From contig NZ_PNFA01000005.1 in assembly GCF_002970975.1 (NCBI RefSeq), positions 124,001 through 188,000 on the forward strand: a stretch of 64,000 nucleotides of DNA. Direction: 5' to 3'. Positions within the stretch are counted from its first letter, which is position 1, and every line of letters begins with the position of its first letter. The position numbers were made by a program, and so were the translations under genes. The stretch is from Microbacterium halophytorum. GTDB taxonomy: Bacteria > Actinomycetota > Actinomycetes > Actinomycetales > Microbacteriaceae. The notes beneath the pieces are model-generated. The model saw only the letters and a program-made list of their open reading frames with translations, had not been told where the DNA came from and ran no database searches. Below are positions 44,463 through 53,936 of this stretch, piece by piece.

Positions 44463-45437
44463 TTACGCATCGCGGTACTGCTCCACGAGGCGCTCGCCGA
44501 TCTGCCGCAGGTGGGAGCGCACCTCGGCGGGCTCGACGACTTCGACGACGCTCGCCCACGCCGCCAATTGTTCGGCGAGTGCGTCCGCGCGATGAGCGCG
44601 CACCTCGACGACCGGATCGTCCGGCTCGATCACGGAGTCGATCATCCGGGCTTGGACACCGAATCTGTCGAGCATCGCGCGCACCGCCCATGGCTTGACC
44701 CGCAGGATCGCACGCACGCGACCCCGCATGCCTTCGACGCGCTCCACCATGCGCGCCCATTCCCCGGATCCGTCGAATCCATCGGGAGCGATGCCTCGCT
44801 GCGGCAACAGCTCCACTTCCCGAATTCGGTCGACGCGGTATGTGCGCACGCAATCCGGGTCGGCCGATTCACCGCCGGGAACGACCGGCGCGCCGAGCAG
44901 ATACCATCGCGCGCCCCGACTGCCCACAACGAGCGGGACCAGTTCGAGCACACGCTCACCGCCCGAGCCGTCGTAGGTTGCGCGCACCTGGAGCTCATCG
45001 GCGATGGCAGCCTGCAGCGCCGCCACCGTCGACGATGTCGACTCCCGCTCGGCCTCACCCCACGGCACGTCGCGCACTGTCGCCGCGGCCACGCGCTGAG
45101 CGCCTTCCCGGAACGGTGCCGGCATGGCCCTGACGAGCTTGCGCACGGCCGCCACCCGCTCGGGTTCAGCGCCCAGGCTCTGGGTCAGGCCGATGAGCAG
45201 CGATGTGACCTCGCCCTGGGTGAGGCCCGTCAAGTCGGTGCGCGCCCCGCCGATCAGCCGCCACCCACCGCCGCGACCCCGCGCCGGGTAGATCGGCACA
45301 CCGGACATCGCCAGCGCCTCCAGATCGCGCCGTGCGGTCGGCACCGACACCTCCAGCTCAGCTGCGAGCTCAGACGCGGTGATCTGCGGACGCCCCTGGA
45401 GGAGCAGGAGCGCCTGAATCAGTCGATCGGCACGAAT
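44463..45437 (-). CDS. WYL-domain (YafY-type) HTH transcriptional regulator, probable ATT start
   Basis: A 324-residue regulator: N-terminal HTH_11-type winged helix (about 1-55: LLLQGRPQITASELAAELEVSV, then TARRDLEAL), a WYL domain (about 140-210, with RWYLLG and YRVDRI) and a WCX-like C-terminal part. The full helix-turn-helix requires a frame starting upstream of GTG 45350. No ATG, GTG or TTG exists between there and the in-frame stop; the only candidate is ATT 45437, preceded by AGAGGTGAG at ideal spacing. It is divergent from a VOC gene and shares a palindromic operator with it. Confidence 0.85.
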   Translation of the reverse strand: MRADRLIQALLLLQGRPQITASELAAELEVSVPTARRDLEALAMSGVPIYPARGRGGGWRLIGGARTDLTGLTQGEVTSLLIGLTQSLGAEPERVAAVRKLVRAMPAPFREGAQRVAAATVRDVPWGEAERESTSSTVAALQAAIADELQVRATYDGSGGERVLELVPLVVGSRGARWYLLGAPVVPGGESADPDCVRTYRVDRIREVELLPQRGIAPDGFDGSGEWARMVERVEGMRGRVRAILRVKPWAVRAMLDRFGVQARMIDSVIEPDDPVVEVRAHRADALAEQLAAWASVVEVVEPAEVRSHLRQIGERLVEQYRDA

Positions 45438-45455
45438 GTTCTCACCTCTTCGGAA

Positions 45456-45478
45456 AAGTGATCAGAAGGTGATCACTT
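45456..45478. promoter_or_regulatory. Palindromic operator shared by WYL regulator and VOC gene
   Basis: AAGTGATCA (45456-45464) and TGATCACTT (45470-45478) are exact reverse complements with a 5-nt spacer. The site lies 18 nt upstream of the regulator start and 44 nt upstream of the VOC start, the expected place for control of both genes. Confidence 0.75.
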
Positions 45479-45522
45479 CAAGGACGAGCATAGAGAACAA
45501 CCACACAGAAGAGGAGGACATC

Positions 45523-45918
45523 ATGTTCCGTGGTCTTGCCAACCTGAACTTCGTCGCCGAGGACATGGCCGCTGCCGTCACCTGGTACTCGACCGTCTTC
45601 GACTCGCCTCCGTACTTCGCCCGTCCCGAGACCGGCACGCCGCGGTACGCGGAGTGGCGCTTCGGCGACGACGAGGACGAGTTCGCACTCATGGACGCAC
45701 GCTTCCGCCCCGCGCTCGCCCAACCGGGCGGCGCCCTCGTTCACCTGCACGTCGACGACATCCGGAGTGCGTTCGATCGGCTCGTCGGACTCGGCGCCCG
45801 CGAATTCGACCCGGTGACGCAGCGCGGTGATGGTTGGTGGTCTGCCTCCGTCAGCGACCCGTTCGGCAACCTGCTCGGGCTGATCCAGAGCCCGCACTGG
45901 GCGGCCCAGCACGAGTGA
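45523..45918 (+). CDS. VOC family (glyoxalase/bleomycin resistance-like) protein
   Basis: A 131-residue vicinal-oxygen-chelate protein with two beta-alpha-beta-beta-beta modules (NLNFVAEDMAAAVTWYSTVF; LVHLHVDDIRSAFDRLV; SVSDPFGNLLGLIQ). It resembles small glyoxalase-like, resistance or lyase proteins; substrate unknown. A strong GAGGAGGA site precedes the ATG. It is divergent from a WYL regulator and probably its target. Confidence 0.87.
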   Translation: MFRGLANLNFVAEDMAAAVTWYSTVFDSPPYFARPETGTPRYAEWRFGDDEDEFALMDARFRPALAQPGGALVHLHVDDIRSAFDRLVGLGAREFDPVTQRGDGWWSASVSDPFGNLLGLIQSPHWAAQHE

Positions 45919-45933
45919 GCGCCCACACACGAA

Positions 45934-45962
45934 AGCGGCCTCCCCGGTTCGGGGAGGCCGCT
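45934..45962. terminator. Bidirectional terminator between VOC gene and nusG
   Basis: A perfect 12-bp stem (45934-45945 with 45951-45962) and 5-nt loop between convergent genes; CTCTCGTCGTCT follows on the plus strand. Confidence 0.85.
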
Positions 45963-45980
45963 CTCGTCGTCTGGAAGATG

Positions 45981-46946
45981 TCAGATCATCTTGGTGACCT
46001 GGTCGAAGCCGAGCTCGACCGGCGTCTCGCGCTCGAAGAGCGAGACGAGGACGGTGAGCTTGCCGCTCGCCGTGTTGATCTCGCTGATCGAACCGGGAAG
46101 GCCCGCGAACGAACCCTCCTTGATGGTGATCGTCTCGCCGATCTCGAAGTCCACCTCGGCCGGGATGACCCGCGGTGCCGCCTTCTGCTCGCCGGCGCCC
46201 GACTTCTCGCCGGAGGCGGCCTTCTCGGCCTCCTTCAGCTCGGCCAGCGGCTTGAGCATGTTGAACGCCTCTTCGAAGCGCAGCGGCGTCGGGTTGTGAG
46301 CGTTGCCCACGAAGCCGGTAACGCCTGGCGTGTGGCGGACGACCGACCAGGTGTCTTCGTTCAGCTCCATGCGCACGAGCACGTAGCTCGGCACCCGAAC
46401 GCGGGTGACCATCTTGCGCTGGCCGTTCTTGATCTCGACGACGTCCTCCATCGGGACCTCGACCTGGTAGATGTCGTCCTCGACCTCGAGCGTCGCCTTG
46501 CGCTGCTCGATGTTGGCCTTCACCTTGCGCTCGAAGCCGGCGTAGGAGTGGATCACGTACCACTTGCCCTCGAGGGCGCGCAGCTCCGCCTTGAACTCGG
46601 CGTACGGGTCCTCGTCGGGCTCGGGCGCTCCGCCCTCCGCCTCGTTCTCCGCCGCGGCGCCGTTCTCGGCCTCGTCGTCGCTCAGGACGTCGGCAGCGGC
46701 CTCGACTTCGGCGGTCTCGTCGATGTTCAGGGCGTCGTTCACGATCGCGTCTGCCTCCGGGTCGGTGATGTCGATGTCTTCGTCAGCGGGCTCGCCGCCC
46801 TCGATGTGGATCGCACCGGTCTCGGGGGGCTGCGCCGCCAGCTCCTGCTCGGCCAGGACGTTGCCGTCCTGCGCCTCGTCGTCCTCGCTGGACTGCTCCG
46901 CGGCCGTCGACAGGTCGACGTCGTCGCGGTGGTTATGGGTCGTCAC
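45981..46946 (-). CDS. nusG: Transcription termination/antitermination factor NusG
   Basis: A 321-residue NusG. The first about 120 residues are a highly acidic, low-complexity extension found in many actinobacteria; the NGN domain follows (about 130-240, KWYVIHSYAGFERKVKANIE) and a C-terminal KOW domain (GETITIKEGSFAGLPGSI). It binds RNA polymerase and links it with Rho or the ribosome. GTG start at 46946. It follows secE by 35 nt. Confidence 0.95.
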   Translation of the reverse strand: MTTHNHRDDVDLSTAAEQSSEDDEAQDGNVLAEQELAAQPPETGAIHIEGGEPADEDIDITDPEADAIVNDALNIDETAEVEAAADVLSDDEAENGAAAENEAEGGAPEPDEDPYAEFKAELRALEGKWYVIHSYAGFERKVKANIEQRKATLEVEDDIYQVEVPMEDVVEIKNGQRKMVTRVRVPSYVLVRMELNEDTWSVVRHTPGVTGFVGNAHNPTPLRFEEAFNMLKPLAELKEAEKAASGEKSGAGEQKAAPRVIPAEVDFEIGETITIKEGSFAGLPGSISEINTASGKLTVLVSLFERETPVELGFDQVTKMI

Positions 46947-46981
46947 GTCAGCTCACTTTCGCTCTCGGGGCGTCAGGCAGA

Positions 46982-47242
46982 TCAGCCCGGGATGCCGAAC
47001 ACCCACGTGGTGACCCAGGTGAACAGGCTGTCCAGTCCGAAGACGATCGCCATCATCACGACCACGAAGCCCAGCACGACGGCGGTGAACTTGAAGAGCT
47101 CGGAACGGGTCGGGGTGACGACCTTGCGGAGCTCGTCGATGACCTGACGGAAGAAGAGGATCATCCTCTGGAAGAAGTTGGGCTTCTTCTCCGCCTTGCC
47201 GTTCGCCGCGACGACATCGCCGCCGGAAGCGTCCCTGACCAT
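46982..47242 (-). CDS. secE: Preprotein translocase subunit SecE
   Basis: An 86-residue SecE with the conserved amphipathic segment and a single C-terminal membrane helix: FFRQVIDELRKVVTPTRSEL, then a hydrophobic helix about 55-80. ATG 47242 is chosen since AAAGG lies just upstream; the frame above it overlaps the tRNA. It stabilises the SecY channel. Co-transcribed with nusG. Confidence 0.95.
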   Translation of the reverse strand: MVRDASGGDVVAANGKAEKKPNFFQRMILFFRQVIDELRKVVTPTRSELFKFTAVVLGFVVVMMAIVFGLDSLFTWVTTWVFGIPG

Positions 47243-47277
47243 TCGTAACCTTTCGTGAGTCAGCTGGCGCTGACGCG

Positions 47278-47350
<73 letters not shown>

Positions 47351-47544
47351 AGAGGGCCTAGCGACCCTCGGGGTGCCCCACCATTCTCACACACACCCTC
47401 TGACGGGTGCCCCGGAGCGCAGTGGCGCACTGCTCAGCAAGTGTACGTCATGCCCGACGGGCGGCGCGAACCGGGCGCGCCCCGCGCGCGGCGGAACGGC
47501 CGCGGCCGATGGCCCGCGAACGGCGCGCGCAGTAGTGTGTGAGC

Positions 47545-48744
47545 ATGACAGAACGCGCCCCGCTCTCCCGCAAGCTGTCCGCGATCGCCGAGTCTGCGAC
47601 CCTCAAGGTCGACTCCAAGGCGAAGGCACTGAAGGCGGAGGGTCGCCCCGTGATCTCGTACGCCGCGGGCGAGCCCGACTTCGCGACGCCGCAGTTCGTC
47701 GTCGACGCCGCCGCTGAGGCCCTGCGCGACCCCGCCAACTTCCGCTACTCCCCCGCGGCGGGCCTGCCCGCGCTGCGCGAGGCGATCGCCGAGAAGACGC
47801 GGCGCGACTCGGGGCTCGAGGTCGCACCGAGCCAGGTCATCGTCACGAACGGCGGCAAGCAGGCCGTCTACCAGGCGTTCCAGGCCGTCGTGAACCCGGG
47901 CGACGAGGTGCTCCTGCCCGCGCCGTACTGGACGACGTACCCCGAGGCGATCGCCCTCGCCGACGGCACGCCCGTCGAGGTGTTCGCCGGCTCCGACCAG
48001 GGCTACAAGGTCACGGTCGAGCAGCTCGAGGCCGCCCGCACCGAGAAGACGGCCGTACTGGTCTTCGTGTCGCCGTCGAACCCGACGGGCGCCGTCTACT
48101 CGGAGGAGGAGACCCGCGCGATCGGCGAGTGGGCCCTCGAGCACGGCATCTGGGTCATCACCGACGAGATCTACCAGAACCTCACCTACGAGGGCGTCCG
48201 CGCCGTCTCGATCGTCGAGGCCGTTCCGGATGTCGCCGGCCAGACCATCCTCGTCAACGGCGTCGCGAAGACCTACGCGATGACCGGATGGCGCGTGGGC
48301 TGGCTGGTCGCTCCCGCCGACGCCGCGAAGGTCGTCGCCAACCTCCAGTCGCACCTGACGAGCAACGTGAACAACATCGCCCAACGCGCGGCGATCGCGG
48401 CGATCAGCGGGCCTCAGGACGAAGCGGAGCAGATGCGCCTCGCCTTCGACCGCCGCCGCCGGCTGATGGTCGCCGAGCTGTCGAAGATCGACGGCGTCAG
48501 CGTTCCGACGCCGCACGGCGCCTTCTACGTGTATCCCGACGTCACGGGCCTGCTGGGCCGCGAGTGGGGCGGCCGCCGCATCGACACGACGCTCCAGCTG
48601 GCCGACTACATCCTCGACGAGGCCGAGGTCGCGGTCGTCCCCGGCGAGGCGTTCGGCCCGAGCGGCTACCTGCGCCTGAGTTACGCGCTCGGCGACGACC
48701 AGCTGCTCGAGGGCATCCAGCGCCTCCAGAAGCTCTTCGGCTGA
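47545..48744 (+). CDS. PLP-dependent aminotransferase (aspartate aminotransferase type)
   Basis: A 399-residue class I aminotransferase. The substrate-binding start is [13 protein letters not shown], the cofactor ring contact is [12 protein letters not shown], and the PLP lysine lies in [15 protein letters not shown]. This matches class Ib aspartate aminotransferases that may also use prephenate or aromatic acids. ATG 47545 is preferred over the in-frame GTG two codons earlier. There is no clear ribosome binding site, and TAGTGT lies a few bases upstream, so a leaderless message is possible. Confidence 0.92.
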   Translation: MTERAPLSRKLSAIAESATLKVDSKAKALKAEGRPVISYAAGEPDFATPQFVVDAAAEALRDPANFRYSPAAGLPALREAIAEKTRRDSGLEVAPSQVIVTNGGKQAVYQAFQAVVNPGDEVLLPAPYWTTYPEAIALADGTPVEVFAGSDQGYKVTVEQLEAARTEKTAVLVFVSPSNPTGAVYSEEETRAIGEWALEHGIWVITDEIYQNLTYEGVRAVSIVEAVPDVAGQTILVNGVAKTYAMTGWRVGWLVAPADAAKVVANLQSHLTSNVNNIAQRAAIAAISGPQDEAEQMRLAFDRRRRLMVAELSKIDGVSVPTPHGAFYVYPDVTGLLGREWGGRRIDTTLQLADYILDEAEVAVVPGEAFGPSGYLRLSYALGDDQLLEGIQRLQKLFG

Positions 48745-48823
48745 CGGCGGGCGGCCCCGCACCCGCACAAGGGCACACCTGAGCGGGCTGCGCGCACGGA
48801 TGTGGGGGCAGGCTCCGTGCGCC

Positions 48824-49954
48824 CTACAGGTCGACGCCGACGAAGACTGGTTCTGGCTGCAGTTCGATGCCGAATTCGGCGTGCACGCGGGTCCGCACGA
48901 AGCGGGCGAGCTGGGCGACCTCCCACGCGTCCGCTCCCCCGCGGTTCGTGAGGGCGAGCGTGTGCTTGGTCGACAGCGACGCGCGCGAGCGGCCGAGCCG
49001 GAAGCCCTTGTGGAGCCCCGCGTTCTCGATTAACCAGGCCGCGCTCACCTTGACGCGGGCATCCGTCACGGGCGCCGGCGGCACGTAGCCGTCGAAGGCC
49101 TCGAGCGGGATCACGCGCACGGGTTCGATCTCCGGCTCCATCGGCCAGCGCGGGCAGCCGGCGGGCAGCGCGCGCGCCGCGCTCTCCGACAGGATCGGGT
49201 TGTTGAAGAACGAACCTGCGCTGCGGGTGTCGTCGTCGGCCGGGTCCAGCACCATGCCCTTCGAGGCCCGGATGGCGAGCACCGACTCGCGCACACCGGC
49301 GAGCGTGACCTCCGCCCCGGCCTGGACGCCGATCGCCTTGGCGATGCGGGCGTCGGTGAGCGGGAAGCCGCCGACGCCGACGCGAGCGAGCTCGAGCGTG
49401 ATCGAGAGGATCACGGCGCTGCGACGCGGCTCGGAGCCGTAGTGGCGCTTCAGGTCGCTCGTGCGGGGCCCGAGGCCCAGCTCGCCCGCCGAGACGGTGG
49501 CGACCTCGCCGGTCGCCTCGTCGATCAGCTCGACCTCGACGAGCGTCTGGTCGATCTCCTGGCCGTATGCGCCGACGTTCTGGATCGGGGCGGCACCCGC
49601 CGTGCCGGGGATCCCGCTCATGGCCTCCACCCCGGCGAGACCGTCGCGCACGGCCCACGCGACGAACTCGTCCCAGTTCTGGCCGGCCTCGATCCGCACG
49701 CGCTGGTGCCCCTGGGCCGCGCCGTCGACGAGTTCGAAGCCGGTCATGAGCATCCGGATGACGGTGCCGTCGAACGGCTCGTCCCCCGCGAGCAGGTTCG
49801 AACCGCCGCCGAGCACGAACCACTCGTCGCCCGTGGCCCAGACGTCCAGGAGCGCCGCGACGGCCTCGTCTCGCGTGCGCGCGCCCACCATACGGGCGGG
49901 CGCCGCGCCGACCTGCAGGGTCGTCAGCCGCGCGAGCGGGATCGGCTCGGTCAC
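48824..49954 (-). CDS. murB: UDP-N-acetylmuramate dehydrogenase
   Basis: A 376-residue MurB, FAD-dependent, reducing UDP-GlcNAc-enolpyruvate to UDP-MurNAc in peptidoglycan synthesis. FAD-binding VLGGGSNLLAGDEPFDG, SGIPGTAGAAPIQNVGAYG and the catalytic-Ser SAGSFFNNPILS are seen. Its start overlaps the MaoC gene by 4 nt (ATGA). It is the last of a three-gene operon with two dehydratase-like genes, a synteny known in many actinobacteria. Confidence 0.95.
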   Translation of the reverse strand: MTEPIPLARLTTLQVGAAPARMVGARTRDEAVAALLDVWATGDEWFVLGGGSNLLAGDEPFDGTVIRMLMTGFELVDGAAQGHQRVRIEAGQNWDEFVAWAVRDGLAGVEAMSGIPGTAGAAPIQNVGAYGQEIDQTLVEVELIDEATGEVATVSAGELGLGPRTSDLKRHYGSEPRRSAVILSITLELARVGVGGFPLTDARIAKAIGVQAGAEVTLAGVRESVLAIRASKGMVLDPADDDTRSAGSFFNNPILSESAARALPAGCPRWPMEPEIEPVRVIPLEAFDGYVPPAPVTDARVKVSAAWLIENAGLHKGFRLGRSRASLSTKHTLALTNRGGADAWEVAQLARFVRTRVHAEFGIELQPEPVFVGVDL

Positions 49955-50361
49955 GCCTGTGCGACCTCCGCGACGGTCGCCTGCGCCTTGGCGAGCACCT
50001 TCACGTCGTTGAAGATCACCGTGAGGTCGATGCGCGCGACGCCGTCTTCGACCTTGCCGACCTTCGCCTCGTAGCGCACCTCGGCACCGGCATCCGGGTC
50101 GACGACGACGGGCTTCGTGAAGCGCACGCCGTAGTCGAGGATGCGGGCGGGGTCGCCGACGGCGTCCGCGATCACCGACGCGCCGATGCCCATCGTGAGC
50201 ATGCCGTGGGCGAGGACCCCCGGGAGCCCCACGCGCTCGGCGACGTCGTCGCGGTAGTGGATGGGATTGAAGTCCCCGGATGCCCCCGCGTACCGCACGA
50301 GCGACTCGCGCGTGAGGCGCACGGTGCGCTCGGCGACGACCTGACCGACCTCGAAGCTCAT
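49951..50361 (-). CDS. MaoC/HadB-like (R)-specific enoyl dehydratase
   Basis: A 136-residue single hot-dog protein with the hydratase motif YAGASGDFNPIHYRDD (catalytic Asp and His) and VLAHGML. It resembles HadB of the mycobacterial beta-hydroxyacyl-ACP dehydratase. It overlaps its partner upstream and murB downstream by 4 nt each. In an organism without mycolic acids it could act in fatty-acid synthesis or degradation; this is inferred. Confidence 0.88.
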   Translation of the reverse strand: MSFEVGQVVAERTVRLTRESLVRYAGASGDFNPIHYRDDVAERVGLPGVLAHGMLTMGIGASVIADAVGDPARILDYGVRFTKPVVVDPDAGAEVRYEAKVGKVEDGVARIDLTVIFNDVKVLAKAQATVAEVAQA

Positions 50362-50804
50362 CCTGCTGCCCCCACGAGAAGAACGGATGTGGCGGTGACG
50401 ACGTGCTCCCCCGCGGCGTCGACGATCTCGGCGTCGCTCGTCACCATCGCGTTGCCGCCGACCGAGCGGACGCCGGTGACGCTGAGGGTTGCGGTGAGCT
50501 CGTCGCCGGCGACGATGGGGCGCGAGCTGCGGAACTTCTGCTCGGCGTGCACCGTCCGTTCGAGCACGATCCCGGCGCTCTCGTCGCCCAGCAGCTGCTG
50601 GAGCGTGAGGTCCTGGATCACCATGGCGAAGGTCGGCGGGGCGACGACATCGGCGTAGCCGGCGGCGCGCGCGGCCTCGACGTCGTGGTGCACAGCGGCC
50701 TCCGCGTGCACGGCGCGAGCGAACTCGCGCACCTTCTCCCGCCCCACCAGGTAGGGCGCCGTCGGCGCGAAGACGCGCTCCGTCAGATCGGGGTTCACAG
50801 CCAC
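50358..50804 (-). CDS. MaoC/HadA-like dehydratase N-terminal domain protein
   Basis: A 148-residue hot-dog protein without the catalytic Asp/His motif, like HadA/FAS1-DH N-terminal subunits (YLVGREKVREFARAVH, VVAPPTFAMV, AEQKFRSSRPIVAGDEL). It would be the structural or substrate-binding partner of the HadB-like protein. GTG start at 50804; ATGA overlap with the next gene. Confidence 0.87.
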   Translation of the reverse strand: MAVNPDLTERVFAPTAPYLVGREKVREFARAVHAEAAVHHDVEAARAAGYADVVAPPTFAMVIQDLTLQQLLGDESAGIVLERTVHAEQKFRSSRPIVAGDELTATLSVTGVRSVGGNAMVTSDAEIVDAAGEHVVTATSVLLVGAAG

Positions 50805-50901
50805 GACCCGAGTCTATCGGCCCGCCCTGATCGCTCTCACATCGCGCGGACGAGGGCTCCGCTCCGCGGGAACGGCGGTGCGGGTGAGCCGGGCCGGCGC
50901 C

Positions 50902-51687
50902 TCAGCGCCGCCCCCGGACGGCGATGACGACCATCTGCACCGTGATGACGGCGAGGAACGCGATGAAGAACCAGTTCGCGACGGCGGGATCGAGCGCCGC
51001 GGCGACCAGGGCTCCGAGGGGCGTCGTCACGACCGTCGCCAGCGCGAGGCACATCGCGGCGAGGAGGTCGACGTTCCCGTTGCGGAGGTTGCGGGCTGCG
51101 GCCACGATCGTGGTCGGGATCATCATCATGAGCGACGTGCCCTTGGCCACGAGGTCGCTCGTCCCGTAGACGACGATGAGCACAGGGACCACGATCACGC
51201 CGCCTCCGACGCCGATCAGGCCGGCGAGCACGCCCGTGACGAGGCCGAGGCCGACGAGCGACGCGCCGACCCAGAAGCCCATGTCGATGCCAACGCCGCG
51301 CTCGGGCACGACGAAGACCAGGCTGACCATCACGGCGACGAGGAAGCCGATGAAGATCCAGCGAACGATCCGTTCGCGCAGGACGCGCAGGAAGTGCGCA
51401 CCGAACGGTGCTCCGACGATGCCGCCGGCGGCGAGCAGGAGGGCGGCGAGCCAGTCGACGTCGCCCTCGATCGCGTACGCGATGACACCGACGGAGGCGG
51501 TCACGATGATCGACGCGCCGGACGTCCCGCTCGCCAGCTTCTGGCCGAACGCCGCCAGCATCACCAGCAGCGGAACGATCATGATGCCGCCGCCCACGCC
51601 GAACAGCCCGGACATGAAGCCCGAGACGAGCCCGATGCCGATGAACGCGGCGAACATTCCGGGGGAACGTCTCACAGTCTCTGGCAC
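50902..51687 (-). CDS. TSUP family (TauE/SafE) membrane transporter
   Basis: A 261-residue protein with about eight hydrophobic segments and the repeated family motif GLFGVGGGIMIVPLL / GLIGVGGGVIVVPVL, one in each half. TSUP proteins export sulfite, sulfoacetate or related anions; the substrate here is unknown. GTG at 51687 is taken as start, with ATG at 51657 a shorter alternative. It lies alone between hadA and the ebo-like operon. Confidence 0.88.
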   Translation of the reverse strand: MPETVRRSPGMFAAFIGIGLVSGFMSGLFGVGGGIMIVPLLVMLAAFGQKLASGTSGASIIVTASVGVIAYAIEGDVDWLAALLLAAGGIVGAPFGAHFLRVLRERIVRWIFIGFLVAVMVSLVFVVPERGVGIDMGFWVGASLVGLGLVTGVLAGLIGVGGGVIVVPVLIVVYGTSDLVAKGTSLMMMIPTTIVAAARNLRNGNVDLLAAMCLALATVVTTPLGALVAAALDPAVANWFFIAFLAVITVQMVVIAVRGRR

Positions 51688-51714
51688 CGGACAACCCTAC
51701 CCGCACCGCGCGGC

Positions 51715-51751
51715 GCCGCCCTCCCGAGCACCCGGTGCTCGGGAGGGCGGC
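51715..51751 (-). terminator. Terminator of the ebo-like operon
   Basis: A perfect 17-bp stem (51715-51731 with 51735-51751) with a 3-nt loop, 8 nt past the sugar isomerase stop. It marks the 3' end of the eight-gene operon and can also stop readthrough into the TSUP gene. Confidence 0.88.
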
Positions 51752-51759
51752 GGGGCGGG

Positions 51760-52761
51760 TCAGCGGTTGCTGAAGGCGGAGTCGAACGCCGCCTGGGGCG
51801 GCGTGATCGCGTTCAGCTTCCGGACGAAGCCGATCGCCTCGGCCGCGCCCTGGAGGCGGTCCATGCCCGCATCCTCCCATTCGACGCTCGTGGGGCCGTC
51901 GTAGCCGATCGCGTTCAGCGCGCGGAACAGCGGCTCCCACGGAACCTCGCCGTGGCCCGTCGACACGAACGTCCATCCGCGGCGCGGGTCCGCCCACGGC
52001 AGGTGCGACCCGAGCACGCCGTTGCGCCCGTCGAGGGCCGTCACCGACTCCTTCACGTGCACGTGGTAGATCTTCTCGGCGAAGTCGAGCACGAAGGGAA
52101 CCGGGTTCAGCTGCTGCCACATGAAGTGCGACGGGTCGAAGTTGAGCCCGAATCCGGGGCGGTCGCCGATCGCCTCCAGGGTGCGCTTCGCGGTCCAGTA
52201 GTCGTACGCGATCTCCGACGGATGCACCTCGAGCGCGAAGCGGACGCCGTTCTCCTCGAACACGTCGATGATCGGGCTCCACCGGTCGGCGAAGTCCTGA
52301 TACCCCGCCTCGATGACGTCCTCGCCGACGGGCGGGAACATCGCGACGTACTTCCAGATCGACGACCCCGTGAACCCGGTGACGGTCTTCACGCCGAGCT
52401 TCGCCGCGAGGCGGGCCGTGTTCTTCAGCTCCTCTGCCGCGCGGCCCCGCACGCCTTCGGGGTCGCCGTCGCCCCACACCTCGGCGGTGAGGATGTCGCG
52501 GTGCCGGAAGTCGATGGGGTCGTCGCAGACGGCCTGGCCGGTGAGGTGGTTCGAGATCGCCCAGACCTTCAGGCCGTTCTCCTCGAGGATCGCCTTCCGG
52601 TCGGCGATGTACGCGTCGTCGTCCCAGCGGGAGGGGTCGAGGTGGTCGCCGCCGCAGGCGATCTCGAGGCCGTCGTAGCCCCACTCGCCCGCGCGGCGAC
52701 AGACCTCCTCGAAGGGCATGTCGCCCCACTGGCCGGTGAACAGAGTGACAGGTCGTGCCAT
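51760..52761 (-). CDS. Sugar phosphate isomerase/epimerase (AP endonuclease 2-type TIM barrel)
   Basis: A 333-residue xylose-isomerase-like TIM barrel (IolE/IolI family). Metal-binding acids and histidines are seen in [29 protein letters not shown] and [16 protein letters not shown] precedes the ATG. It is the last gene of the operon, 20 nt after the Gfo/Idh gene, a common pairing for keto-inositol or keto-sugar metabolism. Substrate unknown. Confidence 0.88.
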   Translation of the reverse strand: MARPVTLFTGQWGDMPFEEVCRRAGEWGYDGLEIACGGDHLDPSRWDDDAYIADRKAILEENGLKVWAISNHLTGQAVCDDPIDFRHRDILTAEVWGDGDPEGVRGRAAEELKNTARLAAKLGVKTVTGFTGSSIWKYVAMFPPVGEDVIEAGYQDFADRWSPIIDVFEENGVRFALEVHPSEIAYDYWTAKRTLEAIGDRPGFGLNFDPSHFMWQQLNPVPFVLDFAEKIYHVHVKESVTALDGRNGVLGSHLPWADPRRGWTFVSTGHGEVPWEPLFRALNAIGYDGPTSVEWEDAGMDRLQGAAEAIGFVRKLNAITPPQAAFDSAFSNR

Positions 52762-52781
52762 GATGTGCTCCTTTGCGATGG

Positions 52782-53936
52782 TCAGACGGCGACCCAGCGC
52801 GAGTCGTCCGCGGAACTGGTCTCGACGGCGTCGAGCACGCGCTGCACCTGCGCGCCCTCGTCGAAGGTCGGGGTGGGCTGGTCGCCGGAGGCGATCGCCT
52901 CGACGAGGTCCTTCACCTGGTGACTGAAGCCGTGCTCGTAGCCGAGCATGTGCCCGGCCGGCCACCATCCCGACAGATAGGGGTGGCCGGGCTCCGTCAC
53001 GACGACCCGGGTGAAGCCCTGGTCGAGGTCGTCGGCGGTGCGGTCGTAGACGTGCAGCTCGTTGAGCGACTCGAGGTCGAAGGCGATCGCGCCCTCCGAG
53101 CCCGACACCTCGACCGACAGCTGGTTCTTGCGGCCGGTCGCGAAGCGCGTCGCCTCGAACGAGGCCAGAGCGCCGCCGGAGAGGCGCCCCGTGAAGATCG
53201 CCAGGTCGTCGACCGTCACGTCGCCGTACTCGTCGCCGCCGCGGCCCGCGATGCCGACGCGCTCCGTCTCGATGGGCCGACGCTTCGTGATCGTCTCGAT
53301 CGTTCCCGCGACCTTCTCGACCGTCTGCCCCGTGAGGAACTGGACGAGGTCGACGGCGTGGCCGCCGATGTCGCCGAGCGCCCCCGCACCCGCTTCGTCC
53401 TTCTTCAAGCGCCACGACAAGGGCGCGGCCGGGTCGACCAGCCAGTCCTGCCGGTACGCGGCACGCACCTGCCGCACCTCACCGATGCGGCCGGCGGCGA
53501 TGAGGTCGCGGGCGCGGGTCAGCGCAGGAACGCGCCGGTAGGTGAACCCCAGCATGGCGATGGCGCTCGAGGCCCTGGCCGCCTCCGCCATCCGGTCGGC
53601 ATCGGCGACCGAGTTCGCCAGCGGCTTCTCGCAGAGCACGTGCTTCCCCGCGGCGAGCGCGGCGATCGCGATCTCGTCGTGCGAATGGCCGGGCGTCACG
53701 ATGTCGACGACGTCGATGTCGTCCCTGGCGACGACGTCGCGCCAGTCGGTCGCCGCCTCCTGCCAGCCCCACTTCTCGGCGGCGGCAGCGACTGCCTCCT
53801 CATTGCGGCCGACGATCACGGCCATCTCGATGTCCTTCGGCAGGTCGAACACGCGCGGCGCCGTGCGCCACGCCTGCGAATGCGCCGCCCCCATGAATCC
53901 GTATCCGATGAGTGCGACGCGGAGCTTGTCCGTCAT
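52782..53936 (-). CDS. Gfo/Idh/MocA family oxidoreductase
   Basis: A 384-residue NAD(P)-dependent oxidoreductase: Rossmann motif [22 protein letters not shown] with the catalytic-region Lys, and [13 protein letters not shown] with the active-site Asp/His pair. Relatives act on inositols, sugars and amino-sugars. It is coupled to the idi gene by a 4-nt ATGA overlap and to the sugar isomerase after it. It likely oxidises or reduces the polyol or sugar handled by this operon (inference). Confidence 0.9.
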   Translation of the reverse strand: MTDKLRVALIGYGFMGAAHSQAWRTAPRVFDLPKDIEMAVIVGRNEEAVAAAAEKWGWQEAATDWRDVVARDDIDVVDIVTPGHSHDEIAIAALAAGKHVLCEKPLANSVADADRMAEAARASSAIAMLGFTYRRVPALTRARDLIAAGRIGEVRQVRAAYRQDWLVDPAAPLSWRLKKDEAGAGALGDIGGHAVDLVQFLTGQTVEKVAGTIETITKRRPIETERVGIAGRGGDEYGDVTVDDLAIFTGRLSGGALASFEATRFATGRKNQLSVEVSGSEGAIAFDLESLNELHVYDRTADDLDQGFTRVVVTEPGHPYLSGWWPAGHMLGYEHGFSHQVKDLVEAIASGDQPTPTFDEGAQVQRVLDAVETSSADDSRWVAV

